Source: Melastoma dodecandrum
Taxonomy: Eukaryota > Streptophyta > Magnoliopsida > Myrtales > Melastomataceae
Assembly: GCA_029817715.1 (NCBI GenBank)
Contig: JARUPY010000083.1
Coordinates: 248,001 to 312,000, forward strand
Direction: 5' to 3'
DNA: 64,000 nt
The translations under genes were made by a program, and so were the position numbers. Within the stretch, counting starts at the first letter, position 1. Every line of letters starts with the position of its first letter. The notes below the pieces were generated by a model, which was given only the letters and a program-made list of their open reading frames with translations, searched no databases and was not told the origin of the DNA. Of the stretch, positions 1-12,200 are shown one piece after another.

Positions 1-747
1 TCAAATGAATTTTACTTCGACTGAATGGTGCATCCGATTGATTCCCTTCGATTAAAAGCATAATTTCAAACTCGTCAACAAAAAACATTTCAGATACATA
101 ACAACTCCGAGAACTGTTGAGATTTTTTGGGGACTGTTAGGATTCTTTAAGATCGATGTAGCCTCACACTTCTGCCTATAAATAACAGATCCTGGGACCA
201 CAAGTTCGCATAACAACTCATCTATAATGTCCCACCGAGAAGCTTTCTTTCCAAACCCATCATTTTCCAAAAACCACAAAGCCTAGGTTCTCAACCTTAG
301 ACCCCATGAAAGCCTCGGTCCTCAACCTTAGACGGAGGTTTCACTTCCGTTGCCCAGTACCATGGCTCAAGATGAAGCTTGGGCCTAGCGAGCAAAAGTT
401 TGCGTAGGTTGCAAACGACGCTTCGTGGTAGCGGGCAATGGGGCCTTCTTGGCCTTCTCGAATAGTCTGCACAAGTGTCGCTTACTATGAAGGCTGGAAC
501 ACTAGTGGACATTCGGGGTAGGTTCGGAGCAAACGAAGCAGGGGACATTGATGGCAACCCTAACTGCGGATGCACTCCAAACAAGGAGAAGCTGGAGCAA
601 TGACTCCAGTGCCTACAACAATCGAAGATCGTCGTGCTTAGTTTCGAAGGAATGTGTAGTTTTCTACTTGTACTTGTCATTTTTTATAACGAATCGTATT
701 TCCGAATCGAATTAAATTTCTTCTATAATATCGATTATCCCAATTAA
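1..747. other. Unassigned sequence left of the first Tat-like element
   Basis: No coding region here can be tied to a known family. There is a TATA-like string (tataaata) at about 177-184 on the plus strand, and a short phrase (ctcaaccttaga) occurs twice near 285-335. The integrase of the neighbouring element ends at 748, so the 3' LTR or an antisense insert of that element would be expected here. However, I cannot align this stretch with its 5' LTR at 7499 onward. TCGA-containing words are as frequent here as inside the element, which suggests it belongs to the same unit. Confidence 0.3.
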
Positions 748-2111
748 TTACGACCACAACTCGGGACATCGAATTTGAATTTCTTTGGAATGTAAATCCC
801 ATAATGTCGGTCGACGGAGTTTCAAATGTTTACCATTAACCTTTAAAACATGTGGTTCGCCATTTAAGTTTGACAAATGATAAGGGTTTTTAGAATATAC
901 TGCATCGACCCTAAATGGACCATCCCAAGTAGGGGACCATTTGCCTAGAAAATAGTCTCTCTTCCAATCGGGAGGATCATTTTGCAAACTAAATCTCCTT
1001 TCTTGAAAGATTTTACGACTACTTTTTTATTATAGCTTCGAGCGATCCTTTCTTTTTGAACCTGAATTCGATTCAGTGCTTGAAAGCGAATCGCCTCTAA
1101 GTTTTCTAATTCAATCAACATCGACTCGTTATAATCGACAGGACGATCTTCTTGTTGGGAAAAAAATCGCATCGATTTATAATGAACTTCGATGGGTAGG
1201 ATGGCGTCATGTCCATAGACTAAGCTGTATGGAGTTTGCCCAATGCTTTCTCGGTTAGTAACGCACAAATCCAATAGCGCATCCAACAACAAAGTGTGCC
1301 AAGATCGAGGGTTATCATCGATCATCTTCTGAGTAGCATTTTTTATAATCTTATTGGTAGATTCAGCTTGTCCATTCAACTGTGCATAGTATGGAAAGGA
1401 ATTTGTTAACACAAATCCGAATTCACATGCAAACTCTTTATTCCAGCTGCCATTGAAAACAATAGCATTATCAACCACTATATTCTGAGGAATGTCGAAC
1501 CTATGAATAAGGTCTGATCGAAGGAAATCTATCACTTTGTTATGGGTAATATTCTTATGAGCCTTTGCTTTGACCCACTTTGTAAAATAGTCTGTGGCAA
1601 CAAGGATATAAGAATCTCTGTTGCTCAAACTTGGTCTTATTTCTCCAATGTTGTCCATATCCCTTGACCGGAATGGCCAAGGTTTGACTACAGACTGTAA
1701 ATGAGTTGCAGGTGCATGTGATATCGGTCCATGCTTTTGACATTTTTTACATCCTTTAGCTGTGTTGATACAATCTTTCATCATCGAAGGCCAGTTAAAT
1801 CCATGCCTCTTGATAGACCAACACATGTTTGGTCCAGAATGATGAAGGCCACAAAGCCCTTGGTGTGCTTCCAATATGATAGGAATCGCTTCATCCATAT
1901 CAACACATCTTAAAAGGACACCATCATTCTGTTTTTGATACAGTACACCATCGACTACGATATAAAATCGTGACAACAACTTTATTTGGCGGGTTTTCCC
2001 CTTCCCAGGATTGGAGAAAATTTCCATGAATGGTTTTCTCAAATCAATTGTCGATCGGAAAACCCTAATGACATTTACATGTGTAGAACCATTAGCTAAC
2101 GCAGAGGGCAT
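748..2111 (-). pseudogene. Integrase, element 1 (frameshifted)
   Basis: The long frame (945-2111) holds a zinc-binding HHCC region (GLHHSGPNMCW, then CKKCQKHGP) followed by a retroviral-type integrase core. In the core the first acidic residue lies in the ATDYFTKW region, the second in VVDNAIVFNG, and the glutamate in GQAESTNKII. The C-terminal tail (748-987, with GKWSPTWDGPFRV) is in another frame, so at least one frameshift separates core and tail. Integrase would insert the reverse-transcribed copy into nuclear DNA; this one cannot be made intact. Similarity to the integrase at 21504-22588 is obvious over its whole length. Confidence 0.85.
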
Positions 2112-2120
2112 CGACTGTAC

Positions 2121-3057
2121 TCACCCTCCACTTTCCTGCAGTAATCGATTACTGGTTTTAAAACCAAAAGCATGTTGTGCTAATTCGTTTGCCATGGTAT
2201 TGTCTCCCCCAGAAATGTGTTCAAAACGAACCTCTTTAAAGAAAGAAGACAACTCATGTACTTTGTCCAAGTACCGCTGGAGATGGTCGAATGTACACAT
2301 ACTCAAACCTTTGGCATGATTGATAACAAGCTGCGAATCTCCTCGAGCAATGATTAAAGCCTCATAATCGACGTAGTTGTTTGTCAAACTATCGTCGATC
2401 CTATAGGCTATTTTGTATTTTACTTTAAAGGAGACAAAATATAAACCCCGATTCTAACTCCTTCATTGGACATAGATCCATCAAACCAAACTTCCCAAAA
2501 TTCGTTTTGATCTTGAGAACTTGTCAATCTAGAATCTGTATATTGGGCTAGAAAATCGGCTAAAATATGTCCTTTAATCGATGCCTGTGACCGATATTGA
2601 AGGTCGAAGGGAGACAAACTGAGGCTCCATTTAATAGGCCCACCTAATATCATAGGGCTATCAAATAACATTTTTAATACGGGAGCACTCGATACTACAT
2701 ACATTGTGTTACTCCCAATATAATATCGAACTTTCATGACAGCATAATACAATTAAAGGCATAGCTTCTCATTATTGGTATACCTATATTCGATGGGAGA
2801 AAGTATTCGAGATAAGTAACAAATGACTCGTTCTTTTCGTTGATCATCTTCTTGTACCAACATCGACCCAAGGACCTTATCACCCGCAGCAGCATATAAC
2901 AAAAATGGTCGATCATGTCTTGGAGGAACCAGAACTAGTGGATTAACAAGGTATTTCTTAATAGCTTCGAAGGATTCCTAACATCTATCAGTCCATTAGA
3001 AACTATCATGTCCTCTTAACAAGTTCGAGAAAGTCGTTGTTCGAACGACAAGATTAC
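2121..3057 (-). pseudogene. RNase H and second (archaeal-type) RNase H, element 1
   Basis: The segment nearest RT (about 2734-3057) resembles the RT-linked RNase H of gypsy elements and reads into the YYIGS motif near 2700. A second RNase H follows at 2121-2590. Its markers are WFDGSMSNEG, then a DYEAL step, a GDSQLVI step and HISGGDNTMANELA. This tandem arrangement is the hallmark of the Tat lineage. In-frame stops around 2400 and 2750 break the reading frame. RNase H would degrade the RNA template during cDNA synthesis. Confidence 0.75.
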
Positions 3058-3850
3058 CTATGAACCTTCGTAAATAACACACCCTTCCCGAGAAAGCGTA
3101 AAGTTGTTTTTTAGTCGATGGAGAGGCAGATCCTGTATTGCTTTAATATTTTCTAGATCTATTTCTATTGCTCGATGATGGACAAGGAATCCCAAAAAGT
3201 GACCCGCGCGAACACCAAAGCACATTTCATTAGGATTCAACTTCAAGTTGTTCTTCCTCATTTGAAGAAAAGCCTTTCGGAGATCCGCGACATGGCAATC
3301 ATCTGTCAATGATTTTACAACGATATCGTCTATGTAAACTTCGACCGTCGACCCAACCAACGGGTTAAAAATGAGGTTCATTGCCCTTTGATAGGTCGCT
3401 CCAGCATTCTTTAAACCAAAAGGCATGACAACCCACCCAAAAATTCCCAAAGGACAACGAAACGCTGTCTTATGTATATCATTTTCAGCAATGAAGATAT
3501 GATTATATCCAAAATAACCATATATAAAAGACATAATTTTATTTCCAAATGTTTTATCGATGAGTTCATCCGCTATTAGCATCCGAAATTCATCTTTTAG
3601 AGTTACTTTATTGAGGTCCCCAAAATCAATGCAAACTCAGATTTTTTCGTTCTTCCATCTTACAGGCACAATGGAAGAAATCTAGCCTGTGTATGGAGAT
3701 GTTCTTATATATCCAGCATCGAACAACTTCTTGACTTCCAACTTGTTCTCTATGCTCGCTTGGTAATTGACATGGAGCCTGTTTCACATGTTTAAAGTCT
3801 GGCCTAGTAGGCAAATTATGTTCGATTAATCGTTGATCCAAGCCAGGCAT
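3058..3850 (-). pseudogene. Reverse transcriptase, element 1
   Basis: The main frame (3058-3582) contains the RT palm: WVVMPFGLKNAGATYQRAMN followed by the catalytic YIDD box in EVYIDDIVVKS, and the thumb-side phrase GHFLGFLVHH. The upstream fingers region (MPGLDQRLIEHNLP at about 3840 and onward) is in other frames, broken around 3620-3750. Known role: copying element RNA into cDNA from the tRNA primer. The YIDD box is intact, but the protein is not continuous. Confidence 0.85.
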
Positions 3851-4270
3851 TTCAGTATAGTCCCATGCAAAACAATCTTTGAATTCCTTTAAAAGAGTTA
3901 AGATCGATTCAAAAAGATATTTATCGATTGATCCACTTATAAAGGTAGGTTGCTAATTCGCATCGTCACTTAGATTTACGGTTATCAAAGGATCGCAAGG
4001 CATCATCAATGTACATCGATCTTCTGAGGATTCAGCCATTGACTTATCACAAAGTGTTGTTTTATTCATAGTAGGATGGATTACAACACTAGTTGAATCT
4101 ACGCACAATTTCAAACCAAGATTCGACCCATCCTCTTCAGCACACTGGTCAGGACTATCTACATCCAACGAACTGTTTTAAGACACATTGTAAGACTAAG
4201 TCTAGGTCTAGTTAGCCTATACACCCGTAGTCGCTCTAAGACATCAACGACCATGCCTTCATGATTGAGG

Positions 4271-5056
4271 TCAATCATCTTGGTCCTCCTGGAGGAGTCT
4301 CTCGGGCTCCAAATCCAGGCTGCCAAAGTTAATATCCTTCTCTCCATCGATGAAGTTAGCATTAATTTCCTCATTGACAGGCTTGTCGTTGTCCTCTTCG
4401 ATGATCTCCCTAGGGAGCAAACCAGCAACTACCTTAATAGAATGGAGGATTCCAGCAAGCTCTGCCTCCTTCTTTGCCTGGGCCTCAGCTTCAACTTTTG
4501 GAGGTACTATATCAAATTTCCATCGAGATGCAGCATCGAGAATTGGATGCAGAGGACCTCCATATTTAACTAGACAATCGAACTTTCCAGTCGATTCTCC
4601 CAAGGGTCCAACAATCGGGTCTTCGAGGGAGTACCGCTTCTTCAAGCTCATGTCATTAACAATGCCAATAACATTTCCTGTACAGATTTCGATAGGGTTA
4701 AGACAGGTATTAATAGTCGAATCTGCCTTAACAACATCAACTTTAGAATCAAGCCAAAGCATGAGCTCTCGATGAAGCGTAGAAGGAATCACTGCTTCCT
4801 TATATAACCAGTCTCGTCCTAAAAGAGCACTAAATGTAGTGTTGACGTTGACAATAAAGAAAGCAGTATTCATCTCAGGTATCCGAACTTTTAGTGTGAG
4901 AGGAAAAATTCCTACGCACTTCGACATAAGGCCATTAAAACCTGTTATGCCGACATTGGTGTTAGTAACGTCAACTTTGTCATACCCTAAACATCTGAGG
5001 GTACGTAAAGGCATTACATTAACCGTTGCGCCATTGTCAACAAGTACTTTCTTCAA
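4271..5056 (-). pseudogene. Retroelement aspartic protease region, element 1
   Basis: A 261-residue open frame begins near the catalytic loop. VLVDNGATVNVMP carries the Asp as D-N-G-A rather than the usual D-T/S-G, a variant also seen in the related element at 11.5 kb. The flap-side phrase FSALLGRDWLY follows. The rest is an acidic linker leading towards RT. The protease would cut the Gag-Pol polyprotein. This is the longest undisturbed frame in the element. No counterpart is found at the equivalent place in the element at 17.8-28.9 kb. Confidence 0.75.
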
Positions 5057-6243
5057 ACGAATTCCATTGAATTATGCATCGATGCACAGCGAATACATAT
5101 GAGATTGCATCCAAGGAGTAGGCTTAATAAACTAATTTACTGGAAAACTTATAGGAAACGAACAACCTGAGAATACTTGGAATAAACCGATCGATGGTCA
5201 GTCCCGCAAACTCTGTGGGTAACATAATAACGTTACCCTCTATAGTCTTGTTAGGAGCATCGAACCGGATTGGATTGTAATCCGATTTATCGAAGGTATA
5301 TTCAAAATCATCATCCTACGCAGTTTTTTCACATCTTTAGGAGGGTAATCGATGGCGATAGAATCATCGATCAAGAGTAAGTCACCATGATCGATTTTCT
5401 CCCTTTCGACTAACGCAGGGTATATGGACTTTTGCCGTTTTTCCTCCGCTCTCCTCCGACGTCTTTCTTTCCTTTTCCCACTGCTCTTAGACAGGAGTGG
5501 AGATCGTCGACTGTTGACCTGCCTCCATTCATCATCATTAGAACAAGAGAAATCAAGTCGATGTCGACATGATTGATAATACCCAAGATATACTTGAACA
5601 AATTGTCCTCTCGGAGGATCGTATCCTTGAACTTGCTCCACACCCTCTTTCTGAACAAAAACAGGCATACAGTATACTGGATTGGTCTCGACTATACCTT
5701 GAATCGGATTATCGACAAGGACGATGTTGAATTTATTCGCCGAAGACATTACAATTAGCTTCTGTAGGTAATTGTAAGAGTACAGGTGACACAACTGAGA
5801 AATCAATATCTTGTGCCACAAAATATGAGTGCATCAATTGCAAGTATCAATTCTCTCAAGAAATTGAGCAATAGGAGGTCTATCGTTGATAGCCTGCTCA
5901 TCGAGACAGGGAGAGGGTCGAAGTCGATCTCGAACGTCGCCCCTCTTGACAGTTTCCTTCGAGAGCTCGCTTGACTTGCGGAGGAATCAAAGTCACTGTC
6001 GACAGTCAACGTGATTGGCTATGCGTCGGGACCATGAGGTGTTGCCTTCGCCTTCTGGATAATATGTCCTTTACTTGGAAAAACTGTGTGGGCATCAGAA
6101 GCGGATCCTTTCCCCTTGGAGTTTCGATTAAACAACTTTGGAGGCTCTTTTCGGGAAATCCCGATCACAGCTCTTTCGACTGGGTCAAGTCGAACCAGTC
6201 CTTTGTCTGATGAGATTGGAGAAACTTCTTTAAAGTGAAACAC
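5057..6243 (-). pseudogene. Gag-protease linker region, element 1
   Basis: Several short frames join gag to the protease. One (5240-5821) has a YDPPRGQF motif followed by a strongly basic stretch (KRKERRRRRAEEKRQK). Another (6019-6243) contains FHFKEVSPISSDKG after a WWHMDETHTTDK motif encoded just upstream. Equivalent motifs occur in the two related elements, at 24731-24964 and 25416-25700 (minus strand) and at 10400-10990 (plus strand), so this is a real element module and not random frames. Its function is unknown to me. Confidence 0.6.
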
Positions 6244-7488
6244 TTGTCCGTAGTATGGGTCTCATCCATATGCCACCAGCAGACCTCATTTTTTAGCTTC
6301 GATATTCAGTCATAGGGCAAGAGACGACCCCATTATCCAAGAGTCTCTTGAACAGCATGTTGACCACTTAAGTCTCGCCAGAAATATGGGATTCCTGAAA
6401 AGCACGTTGAACCACATCAACCATGTTAATATCGAACGTATGTACTTCACAATCAGCAAAGGGTTTTTGATCAATCGAAGAAGACTCGTCAGATCCTTTG
6501 AAACATAAACTTTTGCTTCAATGAGATCTTGAATAAGGTTTCTAAATGTCAAACAATCCCGTGTAGCATGTGCGAAGGACCCATGCCATTTGTAATAACT
6601 TTTCTTCTTCTCCCTCTAGGGAAGTCGATGACCAGGCTTAAGCTTGATTCGTTCTCGTTTATGGAGCCAATCGAAGACTTCATCAGCTTTCTCAACATCG
6701 AAAGAGTATTTTCGTTCTTCAATCGATTTCTGAGATGCCTTGTCCTTGAAGTTCTTTTTTGACAACGGGTCAGAAACGGTAGCTTCGCTTTTGACAAACT
6801 CCGCCATTTCAACTTCGACAAGCGTAGGCTCAATCTGATGTGTCGTACGTTCCCTAGACTATTTTCTGAGTAAATTTTCATACTTAGTAGCTATCAAAGA
6901 AACTTTATAGAGATCTCTGAACTTTTCTCATTGGATTTTCTTCCGAATACGGATGTTTAGAGCATCCTGAGCTATGTTGACCACCTCATCTTCGCTGACT
7001 GACATCTTGCACCTAAGTCGAGCCTTCCGGAATCGCTGCAGGAAAGTCGTTGCAAGTTCTTCAGGCTGCTGTCGCATCTTGGTTAGTTCAACCAAAGAGA
7101 TGGTAGAATCAAGAATCGTGAAGGCTTGCATGAACTGAGTTTGCATGTCCTGCCAATTCTGTACTGAATTAGGTGTGAGACGGATGTACCAAGTGAACGC
7201 TAGTCCAGAGAGTGAATTGGGAAAGAGTCGAAGCTTCCAATGGTCATTGTTCGATGCCACTCCTGTTTGGTGAGTGAATTGTGATATGTGCTCTATCGAT
7301 GTCATCTCATCTTCACTAGAAAAACATGTAAAATCAGGGATTTTATAACCCCTAGGATATGGGTAATCTCGATAAATGAATTCAGCATAAGATGTCCTAT
7401 AAAGACTAACATCTTCCCTACGCACGGCCCCTGGAACCATCTGTTCGACTATTCGAGCAATCATATCCCTATAGCCACAGTCTCGCAC
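6244..7488 (-). pseudogene. Gag (capsid-like) region, element 1
   Basis: The N-terminal frame (6928-7488) starts MRDCGYRDMIARIVEQMVPG and contains the retrotransposon gag core: FSSEDEMTSIEHISQF, then LRLFPNSLSGLAFTWY, then WQDMQTQFMQAF. Downstream frames hold a KYSFDVEKADEVFDWL segment and a knuckle-like cysteine/histidine cluster. Frameshifts separate these parts. Gag forms the particle that packages element RNA. The frame opens directly beside the primer binding site, as expected. Confidence 0.8.
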
Positions 7489-7498
7489 TGTGGTCGCC
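7485..7498 (-). other. Primer binding site (tRNA-Arg type), element 1
   Basis: On the minus strand the string CGGCGACCACAGTG lies immediately upstream of gag. It matches the shared site TGGCGACCACAGTGGGAG of the other three Tat-like units here, with one mismatch at the start. That string is complementary to the 3' end of a plant tRNA-Arg (acceptor stem plus CCA). The match is from memory of the tRNA sequence and was not searched. Confidence 0.65.
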
Positions 7499-7850
7499 GA
7501 AATCGCGTTTGCGGGCGAAACACGCGGCGATATATCGAGGACTCTAAGTGTTGAATGGAAATATGGTCGCCAATAAAGTAAATGAATAAAAGAACAATCA
7601 GAAATTCACTAAAAGTAAAAAGAAGAACTTACAACCATTGCACAACACTTAAAACGATTACGGATAGTTAAGTTGACAATCAAGCAGCCCATCGGGCTCA
7701 TAAAATGATTGTCTTGTGTGTACAATTGACCAGGGCTGACTTATTTATAGACACCACCTAGTAACCGCTAACGAAAACACATTCTACACGTGTTAATTGT
7801 CCTAAAACTGTAAACTTATTAACTGATAAAACGACTTCACCATCGACCCT
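7499..7850 (-). repeat. 5' LTR of element 1 (outer edge uncertain)
   Basis: Sequence beyond the PBS begins with the same layout as the two other minus-strand Tat-like LTRs (a gcgtttgcg-like word, then a second tggtcgcc word about 65 bp on). A minus-strand TATA-like box (ctataaataag) lies at about 7741-7751. Its outer TG end abuts the next element's LTR head to head; I could not place the junction. Confidence 0.55.
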
Positions 7851-8680
7851 CACGGACATCCACTCCGAGCTTCGACAAACATCATCGATGCTGAGGACCT
7901 TCGACGAGAACCCATCTTCAATCGCCTTCATCATCTAAACTCATATCTTCGATTGTCGCTTTAATGATTTCCTTCGACGATGCATCGATGATTAAACACT
8001 TATCCAAATAACCTCGATCTTGGTCTCCTCCAAGGCCCATCGGAGAAAGCCCAAAATGACGTTTGCTTGTAAACAATACTAGCCGAATAATCGTTATTGC
8101 AGGATTCTGATGATATAAAAAGGGCACAAAAATTCAACAAACAAGACACAATACAATTCAAACATAGAACTCTGATTTTTATCCTTTTATCTCGAGCGTC
8201 TTGAAAAGTGTCCTGAACCCAACCTCCCGAAACCACCTTACATCCTCACTACATCCGACCGTCAATCCACCACTAAGGTAGATTCCACCAAACGAATCTA
8301 CCATAGCCGTCGCTCATCCACCGTCGGCCGTCGTGAAGCGCTTCGCGACAGTCCCTAAGTCCTTTGTTATTTTTTCAGCTCACGACATGTCTGTAAGTGT
8401 TGACCTGTAATTTAATATTGTTTGATTCAAATCCGCTATTGTGTTTACCTATCAACTTGCATTCAAAACCTGTAATATAGTACTGTTTGATTAAATTTCA
8501 GTATTGTATTGACGCGTATTCATTCACCTTATCACGATCACGCAAACACTATAAACTCAATATTGTTCGATTAAATTCCAGTGTTGCGTTTACTCATATT
8601 TGTTTACTTTACAACGACCACACGAATCACTATAAATTCGACATGTATTGCGGGGAACAAAATTCTGCACCAATACATTT
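7850..8680 (+). repeat. 5' LTR of plus-strand Tat-like element 2
   Basis: The right edge is fixed by the primer binding site that starts at 8682. A plus-strand TATA-like box (gatataaaaag) lies near 8110. The part from about 8130 to 8640 aligns at roughly 80 percent by eye with 53930-54325. The U5 side contains about 105-bp imperfect repeats, each with a phrase like gtactgtttgatt and a following tatcacgatcacgcaaac-like word. The left edge is uncertain. Confidence 0.6.
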
Positions 8681-8681
8681 T

Positions 8682-8704
8682 TGGCGACCACAGTGGGAGT
8701 CGAA
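8682..8704 (+). other. Primer binding site (tRNA-Arg type), element 2
   Basis: TGGCGACCACAGTGGGAG followed by TCGAA gives a 23-base match to the expected complement of a plant tRNA-Arg 3' end, extending through the acceptor stem into the T arm. It is the longest of the four such sites in the window. It fixes the inner edge of the 5' LTR and the plus-strand direction of this element. Confidence 0.75.
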
Positions 8705-9117
8705 TTAATAAAAATCCACATAAGAAAAAAAAATTTTCTCAAATGCCCAAAAGAATGCTATAGAGGTTGACCCTAATAAAACAGGGGACCCCAATGAAAA
8801 ACAAAATGAGGAAGATCAGGATGTGCTCGTAATGCCCTTGAAAAATCCTTGGCTTGATAATTCACCTAATGATTTTACAACCAAATAAGAGTTTGGTCGT
8901 GCTATAAGGGAATTAAATTGAAACTGGCAAAAAGTCATAGGAAATTGGAAATGCGAATGGATGAGAAATTCCAGGAGTTAGTAGATGCTATAAGTTTCCT
9001 TAAGGGTGATAGGTCTGAGAAAAAGACTGAGCCTCTAGGGGAAAAAATGTTTATGGGAGATGCTAGGGTTGTTGGAAAGCAGAAGATTAACTGAAGCTCT
9101 TATAACGAGCATAATGC

Positions 9118-10200
9118 ATGATACTAACAAAAAGCCCAATGCATGATACTAACAAAAATACAAATCCTACATTCGTGGACCTCAAACGTAATGTCTATCC
9201 AACTTATTTGCGCCTAGGTCGTTGTAAGGAAACTGATAGTTTTTACTATAAACCTGAAGAGTACGAGGTCAACCCCAAATCAAACCCCAACCTTATGCAT
9301 GACTTAAGTGGGCAAATCGCTTGAGTCGTACCTCAAATGGTCCCAAGTGCAAGGACTGAAGAAGTGCGCTTGTATAGGAGTCCAATTCCCGAATATATAG
9401 ACTGAGCGACAGAAATACCTTGAGGGTATAGGATTCCTAACTTTACCTTGTTTTCAGGAGAAGATGAAATGACTCATGTGGAACATGTAGCTAGATTCAC
9501 CTACCAAATGGGGGAAATGTCGAATAATGACATGTTAAAACTCAAGTTATTTCCTAATTCCCTAACTGGTAATGCATTTGGCAGGTATTCGAAACTTCTC
9601 CTGAATACAATTCTGAATTGGATCGAGATGCAGACCCAGTTCCTCAAAGCATTTGATAAGTTAGATTCAGTGACTTCTCTAAGGGAAATCATGACGATGA
9701 AACAACTACCTAGGAAGCTCTATTTTTAAAAAAGTTTAGAAAAGATTTGATGAAGTGCACGACAATCTTAGCTGAAAGAGATTAGCTCGAGATAGCACAA
9801 AACGCCTTATCAGTACAAATAAGAAAGAAGCTCCTAGGAGAACGTTTTCGAGATTTCCGTGATCTCTCGAGACGAGCGACTGAATACCATAATCTCTTGT
9901 TGGAAGAGTTTCACTTACTCAGGAACTTTCAAGCGGAACCTTAGGCTGAAACTGATGTAGCTGAGTTTATAAAAGGGGAACCAACAGTGTGCGAGCCTTT
10001 AGTAAAGAAAAATTCTAAGGCTCGAGTTTCTCAAAAATCCGAGGAAGAAAAAAAATTCTCTTTTGATATAAAACAGATGGACATAATTTTTGATTGGTTA
10101 TTCCAAAAAGGGCGTATAAAGCTTAGGCATGGGCATAAACTGCCACAAAATGATTGAGAGAAACATATGAACCATTGTAAATGGAATGGAGCGTTCACTC
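9118..10200 (+). pseudogene. Gag region, element 2
   Basis: The clearest frame (9448-9729) reads FSGEDEMTHVEHVARFTYQMGE, then LKLFPNSLTGNAFGRY, then WIEMQTQFLKAFDKL. It is collinear with the gag cores at 6928-7488 and 25829-26778. It continues in other frames to KKFSFDIKQMDIIFDWLF-like sequence near 10090 and a short Cys/His stretch near 10180. Stops and frame changes around 9300, 9730 and 9960 disable it. Confidence 0.75.
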
Positions 10201-10249
10201 ATGCAACTTAGGAGTGTAGTGAATGAGTCGAGTGTAGTGGAATACTGAT

Positions 10250-11060
10250 GATTATGCTTCTGCACTTTATCTAGGGACTCATACTTGTAACACATCGCAG
10301 GGAATCAAAGTGTCTAGTGAAACCACTGTGGCCAATGCGTTCTTCAACCGCTTGGTCGAGAAGAAAGTGGTGAGCTGCCCAGTTCGAGAGATCCATGATG
10401 AGCACAGCCATGAGCATCTGAATTCCACTCATACCATTGATAAATACCGCAATTTTCGTAGGTACCTACAGATGAACAAGGAAAGCCAGTGGTATGATTT
10501 AACTCAGTTCGAGGAAGTAGCAATGGGAATGGTACCGTCATTCTCTCGTTTTGCTCCAAAACATGCTTCGGGAAGGTCGTCATCTGGATTTGTCAGATGC
10601 GAACGCTGACAGGGGCACTATGAAGACGATGATAAGGCTGATAAACCCCACGTGCATGGACGTATGTTTGATCGTGAAAAGGTTAGACTTGCTGCTTGAG
10701 AGCGAGTGCCTAATAAGCATTTGAAAAAGGATGTTCATGTTCCCGAGTTGGCTAAATAAGTTCCTCATCTTGCAGATGTGCACCAAGTGCTGTGCAGTAT
10801 ACTTCCTGAAGCTGGTTCAAATGTCGACCAATGAGGAGATTGAAATCAAGCCAGAAACGAGATCACAGGTAATCTCACGACGAATTTTATTAATGCTTTG
10901 ATGATTGAACCTAACGTGCAGGAAATTCGGGGCTATGATCCCGAGAAAAAAGATTTTGTTTATATCAGACGCCCTGTTAAGAGTTTCAAGCAATTGTAGG
11001 AGAGCCTTCGAGAGACTCACAATCAGAATGGCAACAGGTCTGTAAGAAAGTAATGATCCC
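10250..11060 (+). pseudogene. Gag-protease linker, element 2
   Basis: The frame at 10310-10609 carries YDLTQFEEVAMGMV, which matches the FELSPLEEVAMGLV motif of the minus-strand element near 25500-25600. Further on, a GYDPEKKDFVYIRR-like phrase near 10930 matches the YDPPRGQF motif of element 1. It belongs to the same module and has unknown function. Confidence 0.55.
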
Positions 11061-11179
11061 GAGAGTGGTATGCAAGAGAGTCCTAAAACATACCCAAAGG
11101 GAGGCTAAGAAAAGCAACAGCGTCTCGCGAAAAGAGGCGTGTGAGACTCCTCGAGAAGGGGCACCATGAACGGAAAGTG

Positions 11180-11880
11180 AAGAAGAAGAAGAAGATGTTG
11201 TCTACTACGACTACATAGATTACACACCTCTACAAGAAGAGACCCCTGAAGGACATCAGGAAGGCGAGTATCCTATGGTGACTTGTAATGTGGTCGAGCT
11301 ACCTGCATGCTTCTCGAGAGAAGGTAAAAGAATTATGCTCGCTAATGGCACAGTATGTGAGGTTCCTTGGTCAAATAATCGAATTCCATAGGGATTTCCA
11401 CTCCAATGGTTTGAGAAACCCTATATTAGGATAAGGCGATATATTCATTCCATGTACATCACAGCAGATTTTGATGGAGTAAGGATGAACAAGGTTTTAG
11501 TAGACAATGGAGCTACAGTCAGCATCCTTCCGTTCGTAACTTTCCTCGCAATGGCTAAGGACAATGGATAAAGACAATGGAGCTACGAGGATGTCGATTG
11601 CTGTCTTCAATGTAAAGAGATGGAATGCATGGGATTGTTCTCGGCAAATCTCTAGATCGAGAGACACGAGATGGAAACTGCCTTCTTCATGTTGGACATT
11701 GCATGAGCTTTCAACGCTCTCCTGGGATGAGATTGGCTACATAAAGCTATGGCTATACCTTCGACTCTACATAAAGAGTTGATGATATGGCTTGATGATG
11801 AAATATAACTTGTACAGGTTGATAAGAGTCATTGTTCTTTTGAAACTAAGTCTCTATATTTCATTGCAGACCTCGATAAG
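11180..11880 (+). pseudogene. Protease region, element 2
   Basis: An acidic stretch (EEEEEDVVYYDYIDYTPL-like, near 11180-11240) precedes the protease. The catalytic phrase is NKVLVDNGATVSILPF at about 11490-11540, again with D-N-G-A. The frame is interrupted soon afterwards, near 11570, where a short phrase (gacaatggagctac) is repeated, possibly a small local duplication. Confidence 0.6.
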
Positions 11881-12200
11881 GAGAGACATGAGAGGGACAA
11901 CTATGAGAACCGGTCGCTGAATCCGGAAGTTGAAAAAGCCGTAATCCACCAGGCTGAGGCAATGAGACCCGAGCCTCCTATAGTTCCAATTGGTTGGGGA
12001 AGCGACGACGATCGCAAGAGGTTTTACTCCATTGTTCAGCTTCACTGTGGGGAGTTCCAGGTGATGAAGAGCTCGAGAATAACATAGGGATGTTTGTGCC
12101 TGAAGAGGGAATTCCCACTACTTGGATAGGAGAGAGGCCTCGAGGAACTCGACGACTAGGTGTTTTTTCTTTGCAACTCGACGACTACAGTTAAGAAACT

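Larger units (their letters stand above)
748..7850 (-). mobile_element. Degenerate Tat-like Ty3/gypsy retrotransposon (element 1)
   Basis: Read on the minus strand the order is PBS, gag, protease, RT, RNase H, a second (archaeal-type) RNase H, and integrase. This order and the second RNase H domain are known for the plant Tat/Ogre lineage of Ty3/gypsy elements. Every domain is split by stops or frameshifts, so the element is dead. The 5' LTR lies to the right (from 7499, outer edge unresolved near 7850). The 3' LTR is not recognised and may lie left of the window. TCGA tetramers are strikingly frequent throughout. It lies head to head with the plus-strand element that follows. Confidence 0.85.

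Noticed and set aside
297..680. 127-residue minus-strand frame near the left end
   Set aside because: Ser/Pro/Cys-rich with no recognisable domain, lying where an LTR or antisense insert is expected.
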